Shown here in pieces: positions 44,409 through 52,705 of a DNA stretch of 64,000 nt. The notes under the pieces were generated by a model. That model searched no databases, was not told where the DNA came from, and was given only the letters and a program-made list of their open reading frames with translations. Position 1 is the first letter of the stretch. Every line of letters starts with the position of its first letter. The DNA is from Streptomyces griseicoloratus (GTDB lineage: Bacteria > Actinomycetota > Actinomycetes > Streptomycetales > Streptomycetaceae): contig NZ_JACVQF010000025.1 of the NCBI RefSeq assembly GCF_014534645.1, forward strand, positions 49,239 through 113,238, read 5' to 3'. A program made the translations under genes and the position numbers.

Positions 44409-45818
44409 TCAGTGACCGGCGCCGCGTTCCTCGCGGATCCGGGCGACCACGCCGGCCACCGTCCGCCGGACCGCGTCGGTCTCGGTGAGGAAGTGCCAGT
44501 AGTCGGGGTGGCGGCCGTCCAGCGAGGCGACCGCCCGGTCCAGCCGGGACACCGAGTCGTCCAGGGGGCGCGCGTGGCGCGGGTCGGGGGTGTTGCGGCC
44601 CGCCATGGCCAGCCGCTGGGCGTCGCGGATCGCGAACCGGGTGCGTTCGATCTCCCGCTGCGGGTCCTTCTGCACGGCGTTCAGCTGCCGCAGCCGGTCA
44701 CCGGCGGCGGACACGGCCTCGTCGGTCGTGTTCAGCAGGGCTCGTACCGTCGACAGCAGGGCGGTGGCGTCGGGCCAGCGCTGCTCGTCCCGGGCGGCCT
44801 GCGCCTCGGCGAGTTTCCGCTCGGCCTGCCGGACCGACTCGGCGGCCTGCTCCGGGACCTGCTGGAGGTCCTGCCAGCAACTGGCCGTGAACCGCCGCCG
44901 CAGCTCGCTCAGCACGGGTTCGACCTGTCCGGCGCGTGTGGTCAGCGCCTGGGCGCGGGTGCGCAGGGAGACCAGCCGGCGGTCGATCTCGGCGGCCCGC
45001 TCGGGCAGCCGCTCGGCCTCGGTGCGGACCGCCTCGGCCTCCCGGGTGACCCGCTCGGCCCGCTCCAGGGTCTGCGGCACGCCGTGCTGTCCGGCGCCCT
45101 GGTTCAGCCGCGTCAGTTCGGGCCCGAGGGTGGCGAGACGGGCGGCGAGGTCGTCCGCCCGCAGCCCGGAGCCGCGGGCGGTGTCCAGGGCGTTGGAGGC
45201 GGCGAGCAGGGCCTGCCGGGCGCGTTCCACGGCGGGGGCGAGCCGGGCCAGCTGGGTCTCGGCCTTGCCGATCAGCGGCCCGAGCCCTTCGGTGAAGCGG
45301 TCCAGCTCCCGCTTGACCCGCCCCAGTTCCTCCTTGGCGGCGGTCAGTTCGGCGCGGGCACGGGAGGCGGCCGACGCCTCCAGGTCGTCCCGGTCGAGGT
45401 CGTGGGAGTCGACGGCCTGGATGTACTGGTGACTGGCCTCGTCGATGCGCCGGCCGAGCGCCTCGAAGTCGGCGACCGCGCGGCGGGCGGCCGGCGAGTC
45501 GTCGACGGCCGTGATGGTCTCGATGGAGATGCGCAGGTCCCGCTGGGCGGTGTCGAGTTCGTAGAAGGCGGCCGCGGCAGCGTCCTTGGCGGCCTGGGCC
45601 TCGGCCCGCTGGCTCTCGGCGCGCCCCCCGAACCAGCGCCGGGTGCCGCCCCCGGCGAACGCGGCGGGCAGCGCGAGCACGGCCACCAGCGGCAGGCCCG
45701 CGAGCGTGAGCGCGTCACGGGCCGCGCCCCGCCTGCGGGGGCGACGGGACCGGTGCGGCAGGCGGCGGTGCGCGCGCGGCACCATCGGCGAGTACGGCTG
45801 CGATGGTGTCGCCGTCAC
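44409..45818 (-). CDS. Membrane-anchored coiled-coil protein, function unknown
   Basis: 469 residues. A very basic N-terminus (RRLPHRSRRPRRRGAARDA) precedes one membrane segment (LTLAGLPLVAVLALPAAFAGG, about residues 37-57); all the rest is Ala/Glu/Arg/Leu-rich and predicted to be almost entirely helical and coiled-coil (for example RAELTAAKEELGRVKRELDRF and AERVTREAEAVRTEAERLPERAAEI). By charge the N-terminus is inside and the coiled coils outside. It resembles septation-ring- or EzrA-like architecture only in outline. GTG start with GGAGAGGG upstream. Confidence 0.85.
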   Translation of the reverse strand: MTATPSQPYSPMVPRAHRRLPHRSRRPRRRGAARDALTLAGLPLVAVLALPAAFAGGGTRRWFGGRAESQRAEAQAAKDAAAAAFYELDTAQRDLRISIETITAVDDSPAARRAVADFEALGRRIDEASHQYIQAVDSHDLDRDDLEASAASRARAELTAAKEELGRVKRELDRFTEGLGPLIGKAETQLARLAPAVERARQALLAASNALDTARGSGLRADDLAARLATLGPELTRLNQGAGQHGVPQTLERAERVTREAEAVRTEAERLPERAAEIDRRLVSLRTRAQALTTRAGQVEPVLSELRRRFTASCWQDLQQVPEQAAESVRQAERKLAEAQAARDEQRWPDATALLSTVRALLNTTDEAVSAAGDRLRQLNAVQKDPQREIERTRFAIRDAQRLAMAGRNTPDPRHARPLDDSVSRLDRAVASLDGRHPDYWHFLTETDAVRRTVAGVVARIREERGAGH

Positions 45819-45889
45819 ATCCCTCTCCCGTGTCGTCCGTCCTGCCCGGGTTCATTCTCCCACCCGTTAAGGACGAACACACGGGCCGG

Positions 45890-46660
45890 TCAGTTCGCCG
45901 TTCGGACGGTGACTTTGCCGTCCTGGGTCCGTGCGGTCACCACGTGGGCGCTGGCGTCGTCCCGGGGCACGGACACGTCGACCGATCCGTCGTCGCTCCC
46001 TGCGGACACCTTGTACGTGGCCCGGGGCAGTTCGACGCTCACGGAGCCGTCGTCGCTGTGGGTCTCCACCAGGTCCGGGACGGCCCCGAGTTGGAGGCGG
46101 ACCGAGCCGTCCCGGGTGGACGCGTCCACCCGGCGCGAGGAGACGTCCGCGCGCAGCGATCCGTCGTCGCTGCGCAGTGTCAGCGGCCCGGTGGAGTCGC
46201 TGACGCGCACGGACCCGTCGGCCGTACGGATCTCCAGCGCGTCCCGGAAGCCCTGTGCCCGCACGCTGCCGTCGTCGGTCTCCACCTTGACGGCGACACC
46301 GCGCGGCACCTCCACACGGTGCTTGGTGGCGCAGTCGGCGACCACGCCGGAGCAGTGCGTACGCAGTTTCAGCCGGTCGCCGTCCATGCTCCAGCTCACC
46401 TCGGGGTCGGAGCCGATGGCGACCGAGCCGTTGAACCACCGGGTCGCCTCGACCTTGCCGGACGGGTTGCCGTCGGCGGCGACGATCTCCAGCGCGGAGT
46501 CGTCGGCGTCGATGGTGAGGGTGTCGCCCTGGAGGGCGAAGGTCCGGTGGTCGGGGTCCTTGTCGTCCTCCGCGGAGGCACAGGCGCTGAGGCCCGCGAC
46601 GAGAACGGCGACGGTGCCGACGGCGGCGAGCACGCGAGCGGGAACGGTACGGGCGGCCAT
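45890..46660 (-). CDS. DUF4097 beta-helix-repeat lipoprotein
   Basis: 256 residues. Signal peptide MAARTVPARVLAAVGTVAVLVAGLSAC with lipobox LSAC, then FALQGDTLTIDADDSALEI and a regular series of short beta repeats built around D-DGSV (ETDDGSVRAQG, RTADGSVRVSD, RSDDGSLRAD, STRDGSVRLQ, HSDDGSVSVELP, GSDDGSVDVS), which is typical of DUF4097 adhesin-like domains. Extracellular, lipid-anchored, role unknown. ATG at 46660 with GGGGAGAT six bases upstream; an ATG-like start at 46693 is not supported. Confidence 0.9.
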   Translation of the reverse strand: MAARTVPARVLAAVGTVAVLVAGLSACASAEDDKDPDHRTFALQGDTLTIDADDSALEIVAADGNPSGKVEATRWFNGSVAIGSDPEVSWSMDGDRLKLRTHCSGVVADCATKHRVEVPRGVAVKVETDDGSVRAQGFRDALEIRTADGSVRVSDSTGPLTLRSDDGSLRADVSSRRVDASTRDGSVRLQLGAVPDLVETHSDDGSVSVELPRATYKVSAGSDDGSVDVSVPRDDASAHVVTARTQDGKVTVRTAN

Positions 46661-46741
46661 GACGATCTCCCCCTGGGACGGACGACGAGGCACTGCGCCG
46701 GCGGGCTCCTTCTCGAAAGGACCCCGCGCGACCAGGCTCTT

Positions 46742-46809
46742 CGACCGTACGGTCGCGGGGCCTGCCCGGGGATCCGGGCCGCTCCCGGATCGGGGGTGGG
46801 GTTAACCCC
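46742..46809. promoter_or_regulatory. Palindromes upstream of the DUF4097 gene
   Basis: Within the 240-base gap before tRNA-Val there are two perfect palindromes: CGACCGTACGGTCG (46742-46755) and GGGGTTAACCCC (46798-46809). Both are of a size that a dimeric repressor would bind. No bound protein can be named. Confidence 0.35.
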
Positions 46810-46856
46810 CGGCCGGTGGGCGGGCAACCGCGGACCGGACCGCCCGGGATACGGGT

Positions 46857-46887
46857 TTGCCGCACAGTGCCCGGGGCCATGTAGGCT
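46857..46887 (+). promoter_or_regulatory. Promoter of tRNA-Val
   Basis: -35 TTGCCG (46857-46862), 19-base spacer, -10 TAGGCT (46882-46887), 13 bases before the mature tRNA 5' end. Confidence 0.5.
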
Positions 46888-46900
46888 GTCGACTCGTCCT

Positions 46901-46975
<75 letters not shown>

Positions 46976-46998
46976 GGACCGGCGCCGCGCGCCGGGTG

Positions 46999-47029
46999 AG
47001 AGGCCTCCGGAGACCGTCCGGGGGCCTCT
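46999..47029 (+). terminator. Terminator after tRNA-Val
   Basis: 13-bp stem: AGAGGCC-TCCGGA (46999-47011) pairs with TCCGGG-GGCCTCT (47017-47029) with one wobble pair; loop GACCG. Confidence 0.75.
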
Positions 47030-47067
47030 TGCGTGCGCGGGTCCCGCCCGGACGCCGGCCGCCGGCG

Positions 47068-47436
47068 CTACGAGCCCTGGCCGGGCGCCGCCTCACCGGC
47101 GTCCCCGGGCGGGGGCTCGTGGGCGTGCTTCAGTTCCGTGCGCGCCCGGACCCGGTCGGGGCCGGTGATCTCGGACCAGTAGCGGTGGGTGCTGACGAAG
47201 ACGGCCAGTTCGCGTTCGCGGCGCCGCAGCTTCTCCACCTCGGCCTGTTCGTCCGCCGACCAGCCGGGTGAGGCGGGGCGCTCGACCTTGCGCCAGCCGT
47301 TGTCGTCGCTGAATCCGTCCAGCGGCTCGACGGACCAGGGGAGCCGCTTGAGCAGGGCCGACAGCTCGGCCCGGACCTGATGGAGTTCCTCCTGACCGGC
47401 GAGGAGGTCACTCGGAAAGTCATAGGTCGTAGCCAC
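47068..47436 (-). CDS. Conserved small protein, function unknown
   Basis: 122 residues, cytoplasmic, highly charged and helical. ATTYDFPSDLLAGQEELHQVRAELSALLKRLPWSVEPLDGF then EQAEVEKLRRRERELAVFVSTHRYWSEITGPDRVRARTELKHA. I do not recognise a named family. Codon use is normal for the region, and GTG at 47436 lies six bases after TATCAT (minus strand), a leaderless start, which supports a real gene. Divergent from the DUF2277 gene. Confidence 0.8.
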   Translation of the reverse strand: MATTYDFPSDLLAGQEELHQVRAELSALLKRLPWSVEPLDGFSDDNGWRKVERPASPGWSADEQAEVEKLRRRERELAVFVSTHRYWSEITGPDRVRARTELKHAHEPPPGDAGEAAPGQGS

Positions 47437-47541
47437 AGCTCAATGATACGCCTGTTCGATTTTGAGGCGCGCGTTCCCTTCGGTGGTTCACGCGAACGGG
47501 TGGCCTCCCGGTCCCGGGCGGAGAGCTGTGAGACTGGGGGC

Positions 47542-47775
47542 ATGTGCCGCAGCATCAAGACGCTACGTCCGCCCGTGCTGGCCGAAGAGGCCACCGAGGA
47601 GGAGATCAGGGCCGCCGCCCTGCAGTACGTGCGCAAGGTCTCCGGGTTCCGCGCGCCGGCCGCGCACAACCGGGAGGTCTTCGAACGGGCCGTGGAGGCG
47701 ATCGCCGAGGCCACGGCCGAACTGCTGGACGGCCTGGAGGTGCGGGGAGGCGCCGGCGCCCGGCGGGCGGGGTGA
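47542..47775 (+). CDS. DUF2277 family protein
   Basis: 77 residues. MCRSIKTLRPPVLAEEATEEEIRAAALQYVRKVSGFRAPAAHNREVFERAVEAIAEATAELLDGL matches the whole short DUF2277 family from its invariant start MCRSIKTLRPP. The second Cys-free body is helical. Function unknown, although the universally conserved N-terminus suggests a binding site there. ATG at 47542 with a G-rich run but no good ribosome site. Confidence 0.88.
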   Translation: MCRSIKTLRPPVLAEEATEEEIRAAALQYVRKVSGFRAPAAHNREVFERAVEAIAEATAELLDGLEVRGGAGARRAG

Positions 47776-47842
47776 CGCCCTTCCCGCGGTGACGCACCCC
47801 ACCCCGGGCATGGGGTGCGGTGCCGCTACGGAGCCTGGCGCC

Positions 47843-48493
47843 CTACGGCGCCTCGGTCGTCTGCGGCTGCCGGCGCATCAGGTACGCCGCCGCCGCGCCC
47901 GCGCCGAACAGTGCCGCCACCGAAACCGCCGTCGCCAGCCAGGTCGCGCCCAGCCACTGGCCGCCGAAGTAGCCGAGGGCCACGCTGTAGGCGGCCCAGG
48001 CCAGTCCGGCGAGCGCCGACCAGGGGAGGAACTCGCGGATCCGGCGGTGGGCGGTGCCGGCGACGAGGGAGACGACCGAGCGGCCGGCGGGGGCGAAGCG
48101 GGCCAGGACGACGAGGGCGCCGCGGGCGCCGCCGCCGCGGGCCAGGGCTCCGCCGAGACGTTCCTGCGCCGTGGTCAGCCGCCGGGAACGGGCGATCGCG
48201 CGGTCCAGACGCGCCCCGCCGCGCCAGGCGAGGCGGTAGACCACCAGGTCGCCGAGTACCGAGGCGGTCGCCGCGCAGAGCGTCAGTACCAGGATGTCGG
48301 GGACGTCGTGCGGGACCCGTCCGGCCGCCGCCGCGCCCGAGCCCGCGGCCGCCGCCGTGGCGGCCGTGATCACCAGGACACCGCTCGGCAGCACCGGCAG
48401 GAACACGTCGAGGAGCACCGAGACGGCCACCAGCACATAGATCCATGGGCTGCTGACCAGCGACGCGATACTCCCGAGACCTTCGACCACCAC
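47843..48493 (-). CDS. DedA family membrane protein (second copy)
   Basis: 216 residues with about five hydrophobic segments. VSSPWIYVLVAVSVLLDVFLPVLPSGVLVITAA is the DedA-type opening (PVLPSG in place of FPPLPSE), then VLTLCAATASVLGDLVVYRLAWRGG, VVLARFAPAGRSVVSLVAGTAHRRIREF (the conserved Arg/Gly motif) and WSALAGLAWAAYSVALGYFGGQW. Likely a lipid-carrier scramblase like the first copy at 41.4-42.2 kb, but more diverged. GTG at 48493 with GGGGAG close upstream; GTG at 48490 is the alternative. Confidence 0.85.
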   Translation of the reverse strand: MVVEGLGSIASLVSSPWIYVLVAVSVLLDVFLPVLPSGVLVITAATAAAAGSGAAAAGRVPHDVPDILVLTLCAATASVLGDLVVYRLAWRGGARLDRAIARSRRLTTAQERLGGALARGGGARGALVVLARFAPAGRSVVSLVAGTAHRRIREFLPWSALAGLAWAAYSVALGYFGGQWLGATWLATAVSVAALFGAGAAAAYLMRRQPQTTEAP

Positions 48494-48643
48494 AACTCCC
48501 CGTTACTCCCCCGTGGGCCAGACCATGCCGCGACGAGCGGGGAACGGCAGGGGCGGCCGATGACAGCCATACAGCGTACGCCCGGGGTGTGACAGAGGGT
48601 TCACAGGGGGCTCGTGTGTTCGGCACGGAGCGTTCACGAAAGG

Positions 48644-48686
48644 GCGGCAGCGGTGCCCTCCCCGCCGGGAAGGGCACCGCTGCCGC
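48644..48686. terminator. Terminator after doxX
   Basis: Perfect 16-bp stem GCGGCAGCGGTGCCCT (48644-48659) with its complement at 48671-48686, 11-base loop, seven bases after the doxX stop on the minus strand. Confidence 0.8.
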
Positions 48687-48692
48687 GGCGGT

Positions 48693-49142
48693 TCAGGCCG
48701 CTATCGGCGTCTGCTCCGCGGCCGGCTCCCGCTGCGCGGGCGTGCGCCTGGCGATCAGCCGGTCGAGGCCGAAGGCGCCGGACCCGGTGAAGGCCAGCAG
48801 CAGGAAGGCCCAGCAGAACATGGCCGCCGCCTCGCCGCCGTTCTCCATCGGCCACAGGGCGGTGGGCTGGTGGACCTTGAAGTACGCGTAGGCCATCGAG
48901 CCCGAGGCGACGACCGCCGCGGCGCGGGTGCCGAGGCCCAGCAGGACGAGTCCGCCGCCGACCAGCTGGATCACGGCCGCGTACCAGCCGGGCCAGGTGC
49001 CCGCGTCGACGGTGCCGCCGCCCGCCGCACCACCGAGGACGCCGAAGAGCGAAGCGGCGCCGTGGCAGGCGAAGAGCAGGCCGACGACCATGCGGAAGAG
49101 GCCGAGGGCGTAGGGCTGGGCGCTGTTGAGGCGTTCGGTCAT
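48693..49142 (-). CDS. DoxX family membrane protein
   Basis: 149 residues, four membrane segments. YALGLFRMVVGLLFACHGAASLFGVLGG (DoxX opening), PGWYAAVIQLVGGGLVLLGLGTRAAAVVASGSMAYAYFKVHQPT, ENGGEAAAMFCWAFLLLAFTGSGAFGLDRLI. DoxX proteins are linked to thiosulfate/quinone chemistry or redox stress; the exact role here is unknown. ATG at 49142 with AAGGAG ten bases upstream. Divergent from a TetR regulator that probably controls it. Confidence 0.93.
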   Translation of the reverse strand: MTERLNSAQPYALGLFRMVVGLLFACHGAASLFGVLGGAAGGGTVDAGTWPGWYAAVIQLVGGGLVLLGLGTRAAAVVASGSMAYAYFKVHQPTALWPMENGGEAAAMFCWAFLLLAFTGSGAFGLDRLIARRTPAQREPAAEQTPIAA

Positions 49143-49209
49143 GTGGGGGGTGCTCCTTCGGTCTGGCCGGCCACTGGGGCCGGTGGGGACGGAACCGAGT
49201 GGGGAGCCC

Positions 49210-49240
49210 ACGTTAGGGGACCCTAAGCAATGCTTGCAAG
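49210..49240. promoter_or_regulatory. doxX promoter with operator palindromes
   Basis: doxX promoter on the minus strand: -35 TTGCAA (49234-49239), 18-base spacer, -10 TAACGT (49210-49215). Two palindromes overlap it: TTAGGG-GA-CCCTAA (49213-49226) covers the -10 side and CTTGCAAG (49233-49240) the -35 box. Likely bound by the divergent TetR protein. Confidence 0.6.
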
Positions 49241-49383
49241 TTCAACATTTGGCCATGGCTTGTCTTCCTGCTTCCGTTTCCGGGCGCGTATCCCTACCGG
49301 CCGATCCGGCCGTTATCGTGAGTGAGCCGCCGGGGGTGCGGCCCCCGCCCGGCACGGCGGCAGGGCGGGAGGAAGAGGAGCGC

Positions 49384-50019
49384 ATGGCGGGTGACGTACG
49401 GGTACGGCGGCGGCAGGCGCGCGGCGAGCAGCGCATGGCGCAGATCCTCGACGCCGCGGCCACGGTGTTCGCCCGCAGCGGCTACGAGAAGGCCACCACC
49501 ATCGCGATCGCCGCGGAGGCGGGCATCTCGCCCGGGTCGCTCTATCAGTTCTTCCCGAACAAGGAAGCCATCGCGCAGGCGCTGGCCGACCGGTTCGTCA
49601 TACAGCTGCGCACCGCCCACGGCGCGGCCTTCGGCTCGGTCGATCCGGCGACGCTGGACCTCGACGACCTCCTGGACCGTGTCGTCGACCCGCTGATCGC
49701 CTTCAATCTCGCCAACCCGGGGTTCAAGGCGCTGTTCGCGCGAACGGACATGCCGGCGGGCCTCGCCGACGCCGCTCGCCCCGTCAACGAGGCCTTCATG
49801 CAGCGGATCGACGCCCTCTTCACGACCCGGGCGCCCGGGCTGCCGGAAGCGGAGCGGCTGCGGACCGCCAGGGTCGCCATCCAGCTGTTCTCCGCGATGG
49901 TCCCGCTGGTCGTAGCCGCGGAAGGCGTCGAACGGGAAGCCATGACGGGCGAGTTGAAGAAGGCGCTGCGCGGATATCTCGCTCCGGTGCTCGGCCGCAC
50001 CGGGGCCGGGCGGGCCTGA
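49384..50019 (+). CDS. TetR family transcriptional regulator
   Basis: 211 residues. DNA-binding domain RMAQILDAAATVFARSGYEKATTIAIAAEAGISPGSLYQFFPNKEAIAQAL, then a ligand domain with LDRVVDPLIAFNLANPGFKALFARTDM and RVAIQLFSAMVPLVVAAEGVER. ATG at 49384 with GAGGAAGAGGAG upstream. Divergent from doxX, so probably its repressor. The last codons and the stop lie inside the first copy of a six-copy 20-base tandem repeat. Confidence 0.94.
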   Translation: MAGDVRVRRRQARGEQRMAQILDAAATVFARSGYEKATTIAIAAEAGISPGSLYQFFPNKEAIAQALADRFVIQLRTAHGAAFGSVDPATLDLDDLLDRVVDPLIAFNLANPGFKALFARTDMPAGLADAARPVNEAFMQRIDALFTTRAPGLPEAERLRTARVAIQLFSAMVPLVVAAEGVEREAMTGELKKALRGYLAPVLGRTGAGRA

Positions 50020-50130
50020 GGGTCGCCCGGCGTACCTGAGGGGCGCCCGGCGGGCCAGAGGGGCGCCCGGCGGGCCTGAGGGGCGCCCGGCGGGCCAGAG
50101 GGGCGCCCGGCGGGCCTGAGGGGCGCCCGG
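50011..50130. repeat. Six-copy 20-bp tandem repeat at the tetR 3' end
   Basis: Six adjacent 20-base units from 50011 to 50130. The two alternating forms are CGGGCCTGAGGGGCGCCCGG and CGGGCCAGAGGGGCGCCCGG; the first two units have point changes. Each unit contains the self-complementary GGGCGCCC, so the array can fold in many ways. The first unit codes for the last tetR residues and its stop; the rest is non-coding. Confidence 0.9.
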
Positions 50131-50249
50131 CCACCGCACCGTACGGCGGACCGAACGCCCCTGCCCGTTGCCCGTTCGCGCGTCGGCGGCCGGGCTCCGA
50201 GAACGCCGCTCAGAGCGTCACAGGGCGAGCTTCCCCGTCGTCGGGTTCG

Positions 50250-51656
50250 TCACCGGTCCTCCTTCGGGACCGGACCGGTGTAGCGGACGATGTACACGCC
50301 GTCGTTCTTGTGCGAGATGTAGATGAAGCCGCGCCGGTCGACCACGACGTCGTCCGTCTGCAGCACCAGGTCCCCCACGGGCAGCATGCCCAGCCGCTCC
50401 TTGGGGTCGGGCGGCATGTAGAAGCCGACCTCGCGGGGCAGCCGCTTGTTGGACACGTCGTAGATCCGCAGCCCCGCGTTGAAGTGGGCGATGTAGAACA
50501 GGCCGTCCTGTCTGCGTACCGCGGGGTGGTGCTGGTGGTGGTTGATGTTGTGCGGTCCGCGCCAGCCGCCCCGCGTGGTGAAGTCCTCGTACGGAGCGCC
50601 GGGCGGTGGCACGGGCTCGGGGAACAGCGAGAGCAGATACGGCTTGCGGGGGTCCGAGATGTCGACGATCGAGGCGTGGTGGGCGGGGCCCTCGCCGTAG
50701 GTGATGTTCTCGGAGTTGGCGAACGCGATACCGCGCTCGGGGACGGGGAGCACCCCGTGCACTCCCAGGTGGTCGTGGAAGGGAGGGCTGAACGAGAGCC
50801 TGCCGACGGGCCTGGGCCGGGACACGTCCGAGATGTCGAGCACGATCAGTCCGGCGCCGCCGTAGGGCAGGTACACCAGTCCGTCGCGCGTCGGATACGG
50901 CGGCCCGTGCAGCGAGACGCTCGCGGGCGCGGCGCAGCAACCCGCCGGGTGCCCCGGCCGCCACGCGGTGTCCCCGTCCCGGAGGGCCGCCTCGTCCTCG
51001 CGCTGTCCGGGCACCCACCAGCGGCCCGCCTCGCGCGGCCGGGAGCGGTCCGCGATGTCGAGGATCACGTAGATGTTGCCCTGGTGGCCCGGCATGCCGG
51101 CGGCCAGGTGCACATACCGTCCGCCGGGGTACAGGTTGCGGTGCGTGCCGGTGCCGCCGGTCCGGAAGTGCCCGAGCCTGCGCGGTCGTACGGGGTCGGC
51201 GATGTCCCAGATCAGCACGCCCTCCTCGTAGGGGGCACCGGGATCGGGGTCGGCCTCCTCGGGGAAGATCTTCTCCAGCGCGGTCACCATGGTGTCGCCG
51301 TGCAGGTCCATCTGAAGGGTCAGCGTGTGGGCCGGGCCCTTGATGAACCGCACCATCCGGGGCCGTGCGGGGTCGGTGACGTCGACGATGCTCCAGCCGC
51401 CGTGCTGCTGGTGCCCGGTGTACAGGTACCAGCGCCCGGCCACCTCGCGGACGGCCATCTTCAGCGCGGGCCGGCGGTCCATGTCGGTGAATCCCACGAG
51501 TTCGGTGTTGCGGGCGTAGGACCCGTCGGGCCGCGCGTGCCCGGCCTCCTCGTCCGCGGCCGCCGGTGCCGAGGCCCGGGCGGCGGCAGCGGCTCCCGCG
51601 CCCACGGCGAGCGACGCCTGTAAGGCGCGGCGCCGGGAGAGTGCGCGCTCACCCAT
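50250..51656 (-). CDS. Tat-exported LVIVD-repeat protein
   Basis: 468 residues. Twin-arginine signal SRRRALQASLAVGAGAAAA, then a series of beta-propeller-like LVIVD repeats: GGWSIVDVTDPARPRMV, GVLIWDIADPVRPRRLG, IYVILDIADRSRPREAG, GLIVLDISDVSRPRPVG, ASIVDISDPRKPYLL, GLRIYDVSNKRLPREVG and GFIYISHKNDGVYIVRYTG. Probably a secreted seven-bladed propeller. Two cysteines (GCCAAP) are adjacent. ATG at 51656 overlaps the SDR gene stop by one base (TGATG). It follows the SDR gene in one operon, and both gene products carry Tat signals. Confidence 0.9.
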   Translation of the reverse strand: MGERALSRRRALQASLAVGAGAAAAARASAPAAADEEAGHARPDGSYARNTELVGFTDMDRRPALKMAVREVAGRWYLYTGHQQHGGWSIVDVTDPARPRMVRFIKGPAHTLTLQMDLHGDTMVTALEKIFPEEADPDPGAPYEEGVLIWDIADPVRPRRLGHFRTGGTGTHRNLYPGGRYVHLAAGMPGHQGNIYVILDIADRSRPREAGRWWVPGQREDEAALRDGDTAWRPGHPAGCCAAPASVSLHGPPYPTRDGLVYLPYGGAGLIVLDISDVSRPRPVGRLSFSPPFHDHLGVHGVLPVPERGIAFANSENITYGEGPAHHASIVDISDPRKPYLLSLFPEPVPPPGAPYEDFTTRGGWRGPHNINHHQHHPAVRRQDGLFYIAHFNAGLRIYDVSNKRLPREVGFYMPPDPKERLGMLPVGDLVLQTDDVVVDRRGFIYISHKNDGVYIVRYTGPVPKEDR

Positions 51657-52651
51657 CACAGCCCCGCCAGTGCGCCGCCGTCGACCAGCACGGACGTGCC
51701 GGTCTGGAAGCTCATGTCGTCGGAGGCGAGGGCGAGCGCCGCCGTCGCCATCTCGCGGGGCGTGGCGATGCGCCGCAGACCGTCCACCTGGGTCCTGCCG
51801 AACTCGGCCTTCGCGGCCTCCCAGGCGGCGTCCGTCGTGCCCGGCTCCCGGTGGGCCTCCAGGATGGCCGTGTCCGTGGTGCCGGGGGAGAGCGCCACCA
51901 CGCGGATGCCGTGCTCGCCGTACTCGATGGCGGCGCAGCGCACCAGTCCGGTGAGGCCGCCCTTGCTCGCGGAGTAGGCGCCGATCCGGGGACGCGTGGC
52001 GAACTCGTTGGAGGAGCCCGTCACCAGGATGACGCCCTTCCGCCCGGCGGCCACCATGTGGCGGGCCTCGTGCTTGATGGCGAGGAAGACACCGCGGGTG
52101 TTGGTGGCGAAGGTGTCGTCCCACTGCTGGACCGTCGTCTCGGCGAGGGTGCGGATGTGCTGCACCCCGGCGTTGTTGAGGGCGATGTCGAGTCCGCCGT
52201 ACCGGTGGGCGACCCTGTCGACGAACGACTCGATCTGGGCGGGATCGCGTACGTCGGCCCGGATGTAGGTGGCTTCACCGCCGGCGTCGCGGATCTCCCG
52301 CTCCACCTCCTTGCCGAGCCGCTCCCGCCGGCCGCAGAAGCCGACCCGGGCGCCTTCCGCGGCGAACGCCACGGCGGCGGCGCGGCCGATTCCCGAGGTG
52401 GCCCCGGTGATGATCACTGTCTTGCCGCGGTAACGGCCGCCGCGATCGGTGCCGCGTTCGTTCGCCGGTGCCGCCGCGGCGGCACCGGGTGCGCCGGCGG
52501 CCATCGCGGCCGCCGCGGTCAGTCCGGCGGCGCCGAGCAGCGCGGTCCGTCGTCCGACGGGCGCCGCTCCGGTGTCGGAGATCGCACCGGTATCGGGCGC
52601 CGAGCCGGTGTCGGGGGCTGAGGGGGCGTGGTGCTGCCTTGCTTCGGTCAT
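51656..52651 (-). CDS. Short-chain dehydrogenase/reductase with a Tat signal
   Basis: 331 residues. Residues 1-80 are a low-complexity stretch and a twin-arginine signal (GRRTALLGAAGLTAAAAMAAG, then APGAAAAAP), followed by a complete classical SDR: TVIITGATSGIGRAAAVAF (TGxxxGIG), LNNAGVQHI (NNAG), GSSNEF with Ser, YSASKGG (Tyr/Lys pair) and LSPGTTDT. An exported NAD(P)-dependent SDR is unusual, because the cofactor must be loaded before Tat export; Tat would allow that. ATG at 52651 with GAGG nine bases upstream; GTG/ATG codons up to 52696 are less likely. Confidence 0.9.
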   Translation of the reverse strand: MTEARQHHAPSAPDTGSAPDTGAISDTGAAPVGRRTALLGAAGLTAAAAMAAGAPGAAAAAPANERGTDRGGRYRGKTVIITGATSGIGRAAAVAFAAEGARVGFCGRRERLGKEVEREIRDAGGEATYIRADVRDPAQIESFVDRVAHRYGGLDIALNNAGVQHIRTLAETTVQQWDDTFATNTRGVFLAIKHEARHMVAAGRKGVILVTGSSNEFATRPRIGAYSASKGGLTGLVRCAAIEYGEHGIRVVALSPGTTDTAILEAHREPGTTDAAWEAAKAEFGRTQVDGLRRIATPREMATAALALASDDMSFQTGTSVLVDGGALAGL

Positions 52652-52705
52652 GGCATCCGCCTCGTCATCACTGCCGCGCGGCACGGTACGGCCCACGGCG
52701 TATTT

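Noticed and set aside
50011-50130. CRISPR array
   Set aside because: Units are contiguous 20-base repeats without spacers, and no cas gene is present.
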